Origin: UBA6544 sp038131165
Lineage (GTDB): Bacteria > Pseudomonadota > Alphaproteobacteria > UBA8366
Reading direction: 5' to 3'
Length of the DNA: 64,000 nt
Assembly (NCBI GenBank): GCA_038131165.1
Contig: JAYPOZ010000001.1
Location: forward strand, 1-64,000
The translations under genes were made by a program, and so were the position numbers. A model generated the notes under the pieces. That model made no database searches. It was not told the DNA's origin and worked only from the letters and a program-made list of their open reading frames with translations. Of this stretch, positions 26,281-36,216 are shown one piece after another. The first letter of the stretch is position 1; every line of letters begins with the position of its first letter.

Positions 26281-27822
26281 ATGCTGCTCCATGATTTTCT
26301 GTTTCACGCCAATCGATTTTCCGGCGGCCGGACCGCCATCGTCGACGGGCCGGTCACGCGCTCCTATGCGGAAGTCGGCCGACGAGTGCGCCGGGCGGCA
26401 GCCGGTCTTCATTCCCTGGGTATCGCACCCGGTCACCACGTAGCAATCCTGGCTTCGAACGGCGCGTTCTTCTACGAAGCCTATTTTGCTTGTTCCCTCG
26501 CCGGACTTGTTGCCGTACCGATCAATACGCGGCTTTCCGCGCCGGAAATAGACTTCATACTCGAGGATGCGGATTGCCGCGCCGTCCTGTTCGACGACAA
26601 TTGCGCAGGTCTTCTCTCCCCCGGTCACGACCGCGTCCTCATCACTGAAACCGCGCCGTCCCGCCTGCCCGCCGCCCAATGGGAAGCTCTAATTACCACC
26701 AACGCCCCCCTCTTCACGGCATCGAACACGATCAGCGAGAACGATATCGCCCATATTTGTTATACGGGCGGCACGACAGGGCGGCCCAAGGGCGTCATGC
26801 TGAGCCACCGGAACATCGTCGCTTCCACCTTCAACAAGATCATGCTCGGATCCTTTGCGCGCGACGATGTCTGGCTGCACGCGGCGCCGATGTTCCACCA
26901 GGCGGATTCATGGGCTTGCTTCGCGTTCACGGCACTCGGCGCCAAACATCTTTTTCTTCCCAAATTCGATCCGCTTGCGGCACTCGATCTGATCGAAAAG
27001 CACGGGGTCACGGCGCTCCAACTGGTGCCGACGATGCTTCTCCTGATGCTTGAGACTCCCGGTGCCGCGAAACGGAACTTTACGAGCATCCGGCGCATTC
27101 TGTACGGATCGGCTCCGATGCCGGTGGATGTGCTGCGCCGTTGCCAGCAAGCCTTTCGGGCCGGTTTCCAGCACATCTATGGCCTGACGGAAGCCGCCGG
27201 CACGGTTGCGGCCACGCCTTGGCCCTCGGGCGAGACGGAGACCGAGGGCGCGCGGCTCACCTCCTGCGGACAACCCATCGCCGGCGTCGACATGCGAATC
27301 GCCGATGAGGCGGGCACGCTGCTGCCCGCAGATTCGATCGGACGCATTCAGGTGCGCGGGGCCAATGTCATGCGAGGCTATTGGCGGCGTCCGAATGAAA
27401 CCGCCGAAGCCTTTGTCGACGGTTGGCTGGATACCGGCGATATCGGCCGGATGGACGAGGACGGGTTCGTTTTCATCGTCGACCGGGCAAAAGACATGAT
27501 CATCACCGGCGGCGAGAATGTCTATTCGACCGAGGTCGAAAACGTATTGCACCACCATCCGGCGGTTCTCGAAGCTGCCGTCATCGGTTTGACGGACGAG
27601 AAATGGGGCGAAGCGGTCACCGCAGTTGTCGTGGCCCGTCCTGATCATTCCCTCGGCGCGGCCGAGCTGATCGCGCATTGCCGTGAATACCTGGCCGGCT
27701 ACAAATGCCCGAAGGCAATAGTCTTCAGAGACTCGCTGCCGAAATCAGGGGCAGGGAAAATTCTGAAAGCGGAACTGCGCTCGGATTTCCTCGGCGCCGA
27801 TCCAAATTCCTCTCGGGATTGA
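26281..27822 (+). CDS. AMP-dependent acyl-CoA synthetase/ligase
   Basis: 513 residues from ATG 26281 (a TTG two codons upstream is possible). Adenylation motifs: ICYTGGTTGRPKGVMLSH (P-loop), QHIYGLTEAAGTVAATP (A5), DGWLDTGDIGRMDEDGFVFI (A7) and a C-terminal PKSGAGKILKAELR carrying the catalytic lysine. It activates a carboxylic acid to acyl-AMP and transfers it to CoA. Substrate is probably a medium/long-chain or aromatic acid. Divergent partner: MaoC-like hydratase. Confidence 0.9.
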   Translation: MLLHDFLFHANRFSGGRTAIVDGPVTRSYAEVGRRVRRAAAGLHSLGIAPGHHVAILASNGAFFYEAYFACSLAGLVAVPINTRLSAPEIDFILEDADCRAVLFDDNCAGLLSPGHDRVLITETAPSRLPAAQWEALITTNAPLFTASNTISENDIAHICYTGGTTGRPKGVMLSHRNIVASTFNKIMLGSFARDDVWLHAAPMFHQADSWACFAFTALGAKHLFLPKFDPLAALDLIEKHGVTALQLVPTMLLLMLETPGAAKRNFTSIRRILYGSAPMPVDVLRRCQQAFRAGFQHIYGLTEAAGTVAATPWPSGETETEGARLTSCGQPIAGVDMRIADEAGTLLPADSIGRIQVRGANVMRGYWRRPNETAEAFVDGWLDTGDIGRMDEDGFVFIVDRAKDMIITGGENVYSTEVENVLHHHPAVLEAAVIGLTDEKWGEAVTAVVVARPDHSLGAAELIAHCREYLAGYKCPKAIVFRDSLPKSGAGKILKAELRSDFLGADPNSSRD

Positions 27823-27833
27823 CCATCTCCGAC

Positions 27834-28634
27834 CTAGCCGCCTTTGCGATTGACCAGCAAGAGCGGGCATCCGACCTGTTGAAGAAAGGATCGAAATTCC
27901 GCTTCCGAACCACCCGTCAACTCCACCGGCAGGACTATGAGCCCCGCATTGTGCCGACCGGCCATCGCGCAAAGATCACTGCTCTCAATGCTATCGGTAA
28001 ACTCGACCAACGGGGACGCGCCTCCCGATCCCGCCTTCAGGGTATTCAACAGAGCCTTGAGCGGGGTTTCGAGTTCGCGGCTGGCGAGAATTATGGGCTT
28101 ACAGTCCAGCGCATTTGCGGCCGCCAATCCGATCCGCAAATCCGTCTCCAAAGTCTCCGTGCCATTGGTCAATGCGACCAGGACACTGCCGTCGCGCGCT
28201 TTCGCCCGCCTGCGCGGAAGATATTCCGTCGCATGCGAAAGCCCACGCGTCAGCACATATCGATTGAGCGTCGAAAGCCGCAGTATCGTATTCGCTGTAG
28301 AGACCGAATTGGTGCTGTTCGTCGTGCAGCTGATGCGGAATTGCCGGGTCAGTTCCGCATGAGTTTCCCGGATGCGCCGCGCATGCGAGCGGGCCACATC
28401 GACGAGAACATTGCGATCGAAAGCTCTCGTCAGGCCGGTGGAAAATTCAAACGTCTTTCCAAACGGGAGGTCGGCCATATGGGCCAGATTCTGATCCTCC
28501 AGTATCGTCGCATCGAGCGCCATATCGAGCGCCGCGGCAATCATCGCGGCACGGCGAAAGAGTTCGATGCCTTCGTCGCTGCTGTCGATTGCCGCGGCCA
28601 ATCGCCCGGCGGATACCGCTCTGTCCTCGCTCAT
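27834..28634 (-). CDS. Usp-like (universal stress protein fold) hypothetical protein
   Basis: 266 residues. The second half (ARDGSVLVALTNGTETLETD; ANALDCKPIILASRELETPL; GRHNAGLIVLPVEL; VGCPLLLVNRKG) has the strand pattern of a UspA domain, though without a clear G-2x-G-9x-G-S/T ATP loop. The first half resembles a second, degenerate Usp domain. The start overlaps the stop of the Lon-like protease gene (ATGA), so they are co-translated; this pairing suggests a substrate adaptor or sensor for the protease. Inference only. Confidence 0.6.
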   Translation of the reverse strand: MSEDRAVSAGRLAAAIDSSDEGIELFRRAAMIAAALDMALDATILEDQNLAHMADLPFGKTFEFSTGLTRAFDRNVLVDVARSHARRIRETHAELTRQFRISCTTNSTNSVSTANTILRLSTLNRYVLTRGLSHATEYLPRRRAKARDGSVLVALTNGTETLETDLRIGLAAANALDCKPIILASRELETPLKALLNTLKAGSGGASPLVEFTDSIESSDLCAMAGRHNAGLIVLPVELTGGSEAEFRSFLQQVGCPLLLVNRKGG

Positions 28635-31057
28635 GTTCCATTCCGCCCGGTCGCGCCGGCCGCGCCAGAACCCAACGCCTTCGCGGCCTCGAAGAAGGCT
28701 GTAAGCTGCGCCTTCACGCGTTGGTTCACGGTCCCTTCCGGATAGTCGCCGTCCTTGCGTGCACGCCCGGCCGGCGTGCCGGTCAGAAGCTCGATCCCCT
28801 GATCGATGGTCTTGATCGGATGAACGGAGAACCGGCCGCCCCGCACGGCCTCCACGACATCTTCGCGCAACATCAAATGCAGCACATTGGTCGCCGGAAT
28901 CAGAACGCCCTGCTCGCCGGTCAAACCGCGATCGCGGCAGACATCGAAAAACCCTTCGATCTTCTCGTTCACGCCACCGATAGCCTGGACATGGCCCTTC
29001 TGATTGACTGACCCCGTCACCGCGAAAGACTGATTGATCGGCAAACCGGAGAGTGCCGACAACAGAGCATAGAGCTCGGCCGACGACGCGCTGTCCCCAT
29101 CGACACCGCCATAAGATTGCTCGAAGACAAGGCTCGCGGCGAGCGCCAAGGGGTAATCCCGCGCAAACTTCTCGCCAAGATATCCCGACAGTATCAGAAC
29201 CCCTTTCGAATGCAGCGGCCCTCCAAGCTCGACCTGCCGCTCGATGTCGACGATCTCCCCTCGGCCCATGCGCACCCGTGCCGTGATCCGGCTCGGTTGG
29301 CCGAAGGAGAAATCGCGCATTTGCAGAACGGAGAGGCCGTTCACCTGGCCGACCGCGCCGCCCTTAACATCGACCGCAATGGTACCGCGTTTGATCTGCT
29401 CGAAGCTGCGGTCGCGAATACGGTCGCGGCGCTGGATATGCATTTCGATGGCCTGTCGCACATGGGGCGCGGAGACCGTCGCAGCACCGGCTTTCTTCGC
29501 GTAGTAATCCGCTTCCCGCAACAGGTCCTGCACCTGGCGCAGTTGCAGGGTCATTTTTTCCGCGTCGCCGGCGATACGTGACGACTGCTCGATTACGCGA
29601 GCTACGGCAGAGGCGTCGAACGGCCGCAACTCAAGCCGCCGTACCGTGGCACCAATCAAGCCGGCATATTGGCGCTCGCTACCTGCGGACCGAGGCATAC
29701 TGTCCTCGAAATCGACAGGCACCTTAAACAGATCCATCACCTCCGGGTCGTAGGCACTCATCAGATAATGGAGTTGGCGGTCGCCGATCAGTACGATTTT
29801 CACGTCAACCGGGATTTCCTGCGGTTCGAGGGTCACGGTGCTGGAGAGCCCGAGCGACTCGTACAGACCTTCTATGCGAAGCCGCCGGGAGCGCAGTATC
29901 CGCTTCAGCTCCTCCCAGATCATCGGCTGCGAGACGACCTTTGCCGCGTCCAAGATCAAATAACCGCCATTCGCCCTGTGGAAAGCGCCGGATTTGATCA
30001 GCTTGAAATCCGTGAACAGGGCGCCGAACCTTGCCTGATGCTCGACGCGGCCGAACAAGGTCGGATGAGTCGGATGATCTTCGTAAACGACGGGCGCCTG
30101 TTCCTTACCCGAGTTGTCGACCATGACATTTACAAGATAGCGATGGAACCCATCGATCTGAGCGGGGCTCTCACCTTCTCCCTGTGTTGGCGCCGCCTCC
30201 GCGACCAGGAACGATTCCGCGTGCTCGATCAGGTCGGCCTTCGCCTCACCAAGCCAGGAGGCGATACTCGGCAAATCTTCGTATTTCGTCAAAAGCTGAG
30301 AGAAGAGATGGCTGACCGAGAGTTCCATGACTTCGCGGTTCATGCGCCGCAATTCATCGAACATCTCGCGCCGCCAGACCGGAAAACTCTGTGCAATTTT
30401 GCCGAGTTCGGACTCAAGCTCTGCGATGCTCTTGCGCATGGCCTCCTGTTTTTCGGCGGGCCATTTCTGGAAGACCTCCGGACTGACGACCTGACCGTTC
30501 TCCACCGGGGCCACCCCAAACCCCACCGGGGTGCGCACGATGGCCGCCCCCGCCGCCTCCGCGCGCTTCTGAAGATCGGACAAGGCGTCTTCATGTTTCT
30601 GTTGATAAGCCGCCTCCAAGGCTTGCCGGCGTTCGCGGTATTCTTCACTTTCAAACGCCGCCGGAAGCGATGCTTTCAACACTTCGATAAAATTCTCCAT
30701 ATCGGTGGCAAACGGCCGTCCCCGTCCGGTCGGCAATCGCATCGCCCAAGGCTTGTGGGAATCGACGAAATTATTGACATAGCACCAATCGTCGGGTGCG
30801 GGGCGTAAGGCAGCGGCGGCGCGAATATGTTCCAGCACGATGCCATGCTTGCCGCTTCCGTCTGCTCCAAAGACAAAAAGATTATAACCGAAGTGGTCGA
30901 TCTCGGTGCCGAACTCGATGGCCTCGAGGGCGCGATCCTGCCCCAATGCCGCCCGTGGCGTCGGCACGTCAGATGTTGTCGCAAAACCTAGTTTGGAAGG
31001 ATCGCAAACCTTGCAAACCCGTTCTGCCGAGAGACCGTTTCTTACACCGCTCACCAT
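28631..31057 (-). CDS. Lon-family ATP-dependent protease (LonB/COG1067-like)
   Basis: 808 residues. Walker A-like GADGSGKHG near residue 63 and a long coiled insertion (~120-260) precede the AAA core (FGALFTDFKLIKSGAFHRAN; GGYLILDAAKVV). The C-terminal Lon protease domain has GDSASSAEL with Ser656 and GGVNEKIEGFF with Lys699; the 43-residue Ser-Lys spacing equals that of E. coli Lon. It lacks the N-terminal Lon domain, as in the COG1067 ATP-dependent proteases. Upstream gene of a two-gene operon with the Usp-like protein. Likely role: protein quality control. Confidence 0.9.
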   Translation of the reverse strand: MVSGVRNGLSAERVCKVCDPSKLGFATTSDVPTPRAALGQDRALEAIEFGTEIDHFGYNLFVFGADGSGKHGIVLEHIRAAAALRPAPDDWCYVNNFVDSHKPWAMRLPTGRGRPFATDMENFIEVLKASLPAAFESEEYRERRQALEAAYQQKHEDALSDLQKRAEAAGAAIVRTPVGFGVAPVENGQVVSPEVFQKWPAEKQEAMRKSIAELESELGKIAQSFPVWRREMFDELRRMNREVMELSVSHLFSQLLTKYEDLPSIASWLGEAKADLIEHAESFLVAEAAPTQGEGESPAQIDGFHRYLVNVMVDNSGKEQAPVVYEDHPTHPTLFGRVEHQARFGALFTDFKLIKSGAFHRANGGYLILDAAKVVSQPMIWEELKRILRSRRLRIEGLYESLGLSSTVTLEPQEIPVDVKIVLIGDRQLHYLMSAYDPEVMDLFKVPVDFEDSMPRSAGSERQYAGLIGATVRRLELRPFDASAVARVIEQSSRIAGDAEKMTLQLRQVQDLLREADYYAKKAGAATVSAPHVRQAIEMHIQRRDRIRDRSFEQIKRGTIAVDVKGGAVGQVNGLSVLQMRDFSFGQPSRITARVRMGRGEIVDIERQVELGGPLHSKGVLILSGYLGEKFARDYPLALAASLVFEQSYGGVDGDSASSAELYALLSALSGLPINQSFAVTGSVNQKGHVQAIGGVNEKIEGFFDVCRDRGLTGEQGVLIPATNVLHLMLREDVVEAVRGGRFSVHPIKTIDQGIELLTGTPAGRARKDGDYPEGTVNQRVKAQLTAFFEAAKALGSGAAGATGRNGT

Positions 31058-31176
31058 GGCACCTCACTTTACCCGATACCGGCAACTATACAGCAATGCT
31101 AGGAATTGTAGCCTTGATTTGGCTCAACCCCGCGCGATTCTTTACTTGTGCGCATTGCGGGAGCACTTCGGATCAG

Positions 31177-32001
31177 ATGGATACACAGCTTCAAGGTACG
31201 GCGGTCACAGTGGAAGGGTCAGGCCCGCCCGTCGTGCTCATACATGGCATGGGCCTGAATCGGCACATGTGGCAATGGATTCTGGACGATCTTGCGGTGC
31301 ACTTTCAGGTTGTCCGCTACGATCTGTCGGGCCATGGCGATAGCGGCCCTCCGCCCGCAGATTGCACCCTGCTTGACCTTGTCGCGCAGCTCGACGGCGT
31401 TCTGTCCGGGCTTGGAATATCCAACGCCATACTGGCGGGGTTTTCTCTTGGAGGCACGCTGGCGCAAGCATATGCCCTGGAACGCCCGACGACCGTGAGC
31501 GCCATTGCCGTTCTGAATTCAACCCATCGCCGGGACCCCGCGCAACGCGCCGCAATGCGAGAGCGTCTCGAAATATCGCGCCGCGACGGCCCGGCGGGCA
31601 CGGTCGACGCCGCGATCGAGCGATGGTTTACAGATTCTTTCAAAGAACGGAACCCCCAGGTCACCGATCAAATCCGCCAGTGGATGCTCGCCAACGACCC
31701 CAGGGATTACGCGACGCTCTACCGCGTTCTGGTGGAGGGCGACGATGCGATCCTTGGCGATGGCCGCGCGCTGGCGGATGCCCTTGTCGACATCGCATGT
31801 CCGGCGTTGATCCTCACGGGTGCGGAAGATGCAAACAGCACACCCGAGATGGCGCGGACGATGGCCGCCAGCATCCCCGCAGGCCGATGCGAAATCGTGC
31901 CGGAGCTGCGGCATATGGGCTTGGCGGAAGATCCTGCGACGTTCAATGCGGCGCTGATCCCCTTTTTCGAGACCGCAGACGCCGCTCGACAAAATCGCTG
32001 A
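31177..32001 (+). CDS. Alpha/beta hydrolase (3-oxoadipate enol-lactonase-like)
   Basis: 274 residues from MDTQLQGTAVTVEGSGPPVV. Oxyanion strand VVLIHGMGLNRHMW, nucleophile elbow AGFSLGGTLAQ (Ser ~97), acid in LTGAEDANST and His in ELRHMG give a complete triad. Closest in look to PcaD-type lactonases, but no protocatechuate genes are nearby, so the ester or lactone substrate is open. No signal peptide from this start. Confidence 0.82.
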   Translation: MDTQLQGTAVTVEGSGPPVVLIHGMGLNRHMWQWILDDLAVHFQVVRYDLSGHGDSGPPPADCTLLDLVAQLDGVLSGLGISNAILAGFSLGGTLAQAYALERPTTVSAIAVLNSTHRRDPAQRAAMRERLEISRRDGPAGTVDAAIERWFTDSFKERNPQVTDQIRQWMLANDPRDYATLYRVLVEGDDAILGDGRALADALVDIACPALILTGAEDANSTPEMARTMAASIPAGRCEIVPELRHMGLAEDPATFNAALIPFFETADAARQNR

Positions 32002-32106
32002 ACCCACGCATTCTCTTAGGGCTGAGACTCTTCGCGCAAATTTGTGTTCCACTTGGATTAGTCGCCAAGAGCCGCAGCCCGACTCCGAACGCCCCAAGGA
32101 TCTCGA

Positions 32107-33333
32107 ATGACTGCCGGGTCCAAGCGTTTAGTTCTATTCCTGATGCTGGCGACCTTTGCAGGCCTCCCGGCCGAAGCGACCGATCCATCCACCCTGACCA
32201 CTCGAGACGGCGTTCTGCTCGACGCTTTCCCATCCTGCACCACCGAGGTCTGTGAAGGTATCCTCGCAGCACAGCAGAAAGTGAAATTGGAGCGCGAGAC
32301 AACGCTGGGTGCCGATCATCCGAGCGTTGCCGAGGCGCTATTCGAGATCGGTAATACCTATCTCCGCTTGCGCCGGCCCGGACTGGCCATCATCGAATTC
32401 GAGCGCGCTCATAAAATTCTGACCGCCGTAAAAGGACCAAATCATCCCGATACCGCAACGGCGCTAAGCCATCTGGGATTGACGCGCTACTATATGGGAC
32501 AATTGAACCTTTCCGAATGGCTTCACGGGCGTGCCTATACGATTCGGGTCCAAAGCCTCGGCTTGAACAGCCTTCCAACAGCCGAATCGCTGACCTATCT
32601 CGCCTGGGTCAAACTTCGGCTGGCACAGTATGGCACCGCCGAAGCATTGTTCCGGCGTTCGGTGGAAATACGCGCCGCCGGCCTTGGCCCATCTCATCCC
32701 GCGACAACGGATGCGTTGTGCGGCCTCTGCGAGGCCGTGAAGGAACAAGGCCGCTTCGACGAGGCAACAGGCCTCTACAAACGGGCGATCGATATGCACC
32801 GGGCCTCCTTCGGCAGCAATCATCCCGTTCTCGCACGGCATTTCGAGGGATACGCCGATCTGTTGATCCGGCGCGGGCGTCCCCAACAGGCCGAGGCATG
32901 GTTGAAGAGAGCGCTTGAATTGCGGGAGATGCATTTCGGCCCAAACGATCCCGCCGTCGCCATGGTTCGCAGCGACCTCGCCGTACTCTACACCACGCTG
33001 GCGCGTTACATGGAGGCGAGCCGACTTTTCGACCAGGCCCGCCAGGTGCTGTCCGAAACATTGGGGCCCAAGGCCCCGGTTCTGGGCGACATTCTGCAGG
33101 GATTGGCGACCGTGTACTATCGGACGGGCCGCGTGGCGGAAGCCGATAAACTCTATCAACAAGCGCTCGACCTTAAGGGCGTGGGAAGGGACGTCTTGCA
33201 GGACCTGGACCCGGTCCATAAACCGACCGCCCCGTTGGGCAGCGCTTCCCGCCGCACCATGCCTGTGATCCCGGATTTCAGTCCGCTCAACCCCCGGCCC
33301 CACCAAGCACCCAGAGGGCCTTTGCCGAAATGA
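32107..33333 (+). CDS. Secreted tetratricopeptide-repeat protein
   Basis: 408 residues. N-terminal signal peptide (MTAGSKRLVLFLMLATFAGL-PAEA), then ~7 kinesin-light-chain-type TPRs of ~42 residues (ALFEIGNTYLRLRRPGLAII; AEALFRRSVEIRAAGLGPSH; ADKLYQQALDLKG), each with GxxHPxxA linkers. The C-terminal ~45 residues are Pro-rich and disordered. A periplasmic scaffold for protein interactions is likely. Convergent neighbour: class II aldolase. GC content is a little lower than surroundings. Confidence 0.8.
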   Translation: MTAGSKRLVLFLMLATFAGLPAEATDPSTLTTRDGVLLDAFPSCTTEVCEGILAAQQKVKLERETTLGADHPSVAEALFEIGNTYLRLRRPGLAIIEFERAHKILTAVKGPNHPDTATALSHLGLTRYYMGQLNLSEWLHGRAYTIRVQSLGLNSLPTAESLTYLAWVKLRLAQYGTAEALFRRSVEIRAAGLGPSHPATTDALCGLCEAVKEQGRFDEATGLYKRAIDMHRASFGSNHPVLARHFEGYADLLIRRGRPQQAEAWLKRALELREMHFGPNDPAVAMVRSDLAVLYTTLARYMEASRLFDQARQVLSETLGPKAPVLGDILQGLATVYYRTGRVAEADKLYQQALDLKGVGRDVLQDLDPVHKPTAPLGSASRRTMPVIPDFSPLNPRPHQAPRGPLPK

Positions 33334-33341
33334 CGGTTCGG

Positions 33342-34088
33342 TCAGCCGGGGTCGAATCCGGCGCGCCGGACCCAATATTCCCAGGCGCGGTTCTGCGCCA
33401 GCGGCCCGCCGAGCTGCGCGGAGGTCAGCGAGATCTCTCCCGGACTGAGAAATTTCACGTCCCTGCCGGCCCGCCGTGCCGTCTCCAGCATTTCCGCGTT
33501 CAACATGGTGTAGATCGACGCGAACACCGCAGGGCGGATACCGTGCGAGACAATCGTCACGCCATGGCCGCGCATCAGGCAGACGGTCGCGTCGCCGAGA
33601 CAGCGCGCCAGCGCGGCGCCCTGCTCCCCATCGGTCACCAGCATGTTGGTGTCTCCGAACTCATCGCGGATATCCCAGTTGGGTGCCGTCTCCCCCATAA
33701 CCGCCGCCATATGCCAAACCGGCCGGAGCGGCTCGCCGGTGATCCCGGGCGCGATCAGAGAATAGGCGTGGTTGTGGCACACCGACATCACGTCCGGGCG
33801 CGCCTTGTAAATCTCGCCGTGGATAAAGCGCTCCGCATGAATGGCACGATCGCCCGCATCGATCGGTCGACTGTCCAGGTCATATGTCAGGATGTCTTCG
33901 GTCTCGACGAACTCCGGCGCCCTCGAGCAGGCCATCAGATAGCGGTCCGGGTCGTCCGGATGGCGCGCGCTGATATGACCAAAACCATCGATGACGCCCT
34001 CGTTCGCCAGGATCCGGTTGGCGATCACGAGTTCTTGGACAATATCGCAGCGTCGGGAAGGTTGGAAATCCACAATGCCGTCTTCCAT
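33342..34088 (-). CDS. Class II aldolase/adducin family protein
   Basis: 248 residues from MEDGIVDFQPSRRCDIVQEL, starting 10 nt after the caspase-like gene stop; a longer frame would overlap that gene. Family marks: NEGVIDGFGHISARHP, CHNHAYSLIAPGI with the zinc-binding His pair, and LMRGHGVTIVSHGI with the third His. These enzymes cleave or decarboxylate phosphorylated or free sugar acids with a divalent metal. Closest to the fucA/araD-like group with unknown substrate. Confidence 0.87.
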   Translation of the reverse strand: MEDGIVDFQPSRRCDIVQELVIANRILANEGVIDGFGHISARHPDDPDRYLMACSRAPEFVETEDILTYDLDSRPIDAGDRAIHAERFIHGEIYKARPDVMSVCHNHAYSLIAPGITGEPLRPVWHMAAVMGETAPNWDIRDEFGDTNMLVTDGEQGAALARCLGDATVCLMRGHGVTIVSHGIRPAVFASIYTMLNAEMLETARRAGRDVKFLSPGEISLTSAQLGGPLAQNRAWEYWVRRAGFDPG

Positions 34089-34098
34089 CAACCCAAAC

Positions 34099-36057
34099 TC
34101 ATCGGTGGTTGACCACTCCGCCGGGCGACAAAATTTCCCGAAGCCCTCTGTGGTCGCCGTCGGGAAAAGACACGGTCCGCAATTCATAGGATTGCACATC
34201 GCCCGGCCGCCTGCCCGATAACGCATATCCAACAGATTTACCGGCCCAATTACGTTGCATTTTGACGACGATCCCGGAAGCCGGATGATACCATTGGAGT
34301 TGCTTATACGTGCGACCGTCCGTAGCTGTGGCCTCGGTCTCGATACGGAAAGTAGTCAATACGGAGTCCCCGATCTTCACGGTATCGCGACCGCTGACGG
34401 TCGAGGTGAATGTCCACCCGATCTTCGTATATCCGGAAAAATCGTCATAAGCTTCCTCATCCGCGCCGAACTGAACGTTCTTGCCGATTTGCAGCGGCCA
34501 AAAATTCGCGATGTTTCTTCGTCCTGAATCCTTCAAGGTTAACGTCGCCGGTTGGAGGGATTTGCCTCCAACATTTGCTGTTTGTTCAAAGTCGCTATAC
34601 AGGTGCTCACCCTCAATTCCGACCACCCCTAGAAAGGTTCGATAATTGTTCGCCCGGGTCCTGATAACCAACTCCAAACCGGACTCTTCTTCAACGCGAT
34701 ATCCCCAGTTGTCAAAAGCCACGACACTACCAACGGGCGGGCCTCTATACTGCGCCACATCTCCCGCGGGCGCCGGTCCAGCTACCGCCGACGGAACATT
34801 CGCCAACTGCGTGGCGGCAGGCGGTAATGATTTTTCCCTCTCCCGTGGGGCTTCGGCCTCTCTTGCCTGCGTCCCCGCTTCCTGCCTGACGTCTGCAGGT
34901 TCTGGCACTTTGGGCAAGGCCGCCTGCTGCTCCTTTAACTTCAAGACGGAGAGATTGGCCTTGGCTAATGCGGCGAATTTCCCCGAAGGATATTGCTGGA
35001 GATAGGCTTCGAGAAACTCCGGGCTGTTCTTGTTTGCAACCGACTGCCAAAAGATTGTTTCGGCGGTATGCGCGCCCGCGCCAGAAGACGGGCCGACAAT
35101 TTTACCGGCAAACGAGACTGTCGCTGTTTCGACATTGGGCAAGGCAAATACGAAATCGCCCCTATCGAAGCTCTGATCCCGCAGCTTCCCATATCGGGGC
35201 GTTTGCAGAGATTGCGTAAGATTGGTGACGCGATCGGAGATAAAAAGCCCGAGCTCGCTTGCGGTCAAATATCCGTCGCGATTCGCATCCGCCCGCTCTT
35301 CTCCATTGATCGAACGGATAAAGAGCTCCCTAAACCTACCGTCGTCCGCGACTTCCTGACCGGCCTCACCGGACGTCAAGAACTGGCGTACCGGCAAGGA
35401 GGTGGCGCGGGTAACCGCCGGAGAAGGCAATGACCGGGCGCTGCCAAATATTGTTCCGGCGAAACATGAATCGAAAACAGCAAATGTATGCTTCGATCGC
35501 GCCAACCGCACCCATTCGCCGAGCCGGCGTAGCGGCAAGGCCATCAACCGAAATCGCGACTCGACAGACGGCCTCGGCGCATCTGCAGGAACGAGAAAAC
35601 CTTCCCCTAATTCCGTATGACCATGGCCGGCAAACCAAACAAACAGTCTGGCATCCGCATCTTCGCCCTTGACGACAAAAAATTCTTTCAGGGCTTTCTC
35701 TAAACCGACGGCATCCGGATTGTATAACCTCTCAACCACAAAGCCTTTCGCTTCCAGCGCCGCCGCCACGAGTTTCGCATCCTTGACCGCATTCGAAAGC
35801 CTCGGCCAGCCACCCGTGTAATTGTCGATTCCGATAACCAGCGCATAACTTTCTTTATAAAGCTCTATTTGGCCGATTACCTTCGCGTTTGGGGATTCGC
35901 TTTCCCGGACTGGAACAAAAAGTCCGCCCCGCGTTTGCGCATCCGCGCCAGAAGCGAAGAGCGCCAACAGCAAGAACAAGCTCAATCCATAAATTCTAAG
36001 CACCGCAACCAACTTTCTCTGGCTCTTACTTGACGGAAAATTCGTAAGGATCGCCAT
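34099..36057 (-). CDS. Secreted caspase-family (C14) protein with unidentified C-terminal domain
   Basis: 652 residues. Signal peptide or signal anchor at ~20-41 (LRIYGLSLFLLLALFASGADA). Caspase p20-like domain at ~65-300: NYTGGWPRLSNAVKDAKLVA, catalytic His in WFAGHGHTELGEG, catalytic Cys in AVFDSCFAGTIF, then an EF-hand-like DANRDGYLTASEL loop. A Glu/Ala/Pro-rich linker (~375-440) leads to a ~200-residue beta-rich domain (YKQLQWYHPASGIVVKMQRN) I cannot name. Likely an exported orthocaspase-type protease or pseudo-sensor. GC content is visibly lower than in neighbouring genes, consistent with transfer. Confidence 0.85.
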   Translation of the reverse strand: MAILTNFPSSKSQRKLVAVLRIYGLSLFLLLALFASGADAQTRGGLFVPVRESESPNAKVIGQIELYKESYALVIGIDNYTGGWPRLSNAVKDAKLVAAALEAKGFVVERLYNPDAVGLEKALKEFFVVKGEDADARLFVWFAGHGHTELGEGFLVPADAPRPSVESRFRLMALPLRRLGEWVRLARSKHTFAVFDSCFAGTIFGSARSLPSPAVTRATSLPVRQFLTSGEAGQEVADDGRFRELFIRSINGEERADANRDGYLTASELGLFISDRVTNLTQSLQTPRYGKLRDQSFDRGDFVFALPNVETATVSFAGKIVGPSSGAGAHTAETIFWQSVANKNSPEFLEAYLQQYPSGKFAALAKANLSVLKLKEQQAALPKVPEPADVRQEAGTQAREAEAPREREKSLPPAATQLANVPSAVAGPAPAGDVAQYRGPPVGSVVAFDNWGYRVEEESGLELVIRTRANNYRTFLGVVGIEGEHLYSDFEQTANVGGKSLQPATLTLKDSGRRNIANFWPLQIGKNVQFGADEEAYDDFSGYTKIGWTFTSTVSGRDTVKIGDSVLTTFRIETEATATDGRTYKQLQWYHPASGIVVKMQRNWAGKSVGYALSGRRPGDVQSYELRTVSFPDGDHRGLREILSPGGVVNHR

Positions 36058-36216
36058 CTCAACTCATGGAACAGATTGAGCTTAACCTTTAGAGTTAAAT
36101 TCTATCCATAGTGCGAACATTCCGTACACGGTTATTTTATCCAGCTGCTTGGTCGATGCGATTGTGGTGAGTTTCCTCTCCGCAACCCGACACAACCGGA
36201 TTTTCGATACGCCGCA

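Noticed and set aside
31058..31176. Heat-shock sigma-32 promoter before the Lon-like gene
   Set aside because: A TTGAGC and a TACAAT are present but only 11 nt apart.
34099..36057. EF-hand loop in the caspase-like protein as an unusual fusion
   Set aside because: This loop near the end of the caspase domain is common in bacterial members of the family.
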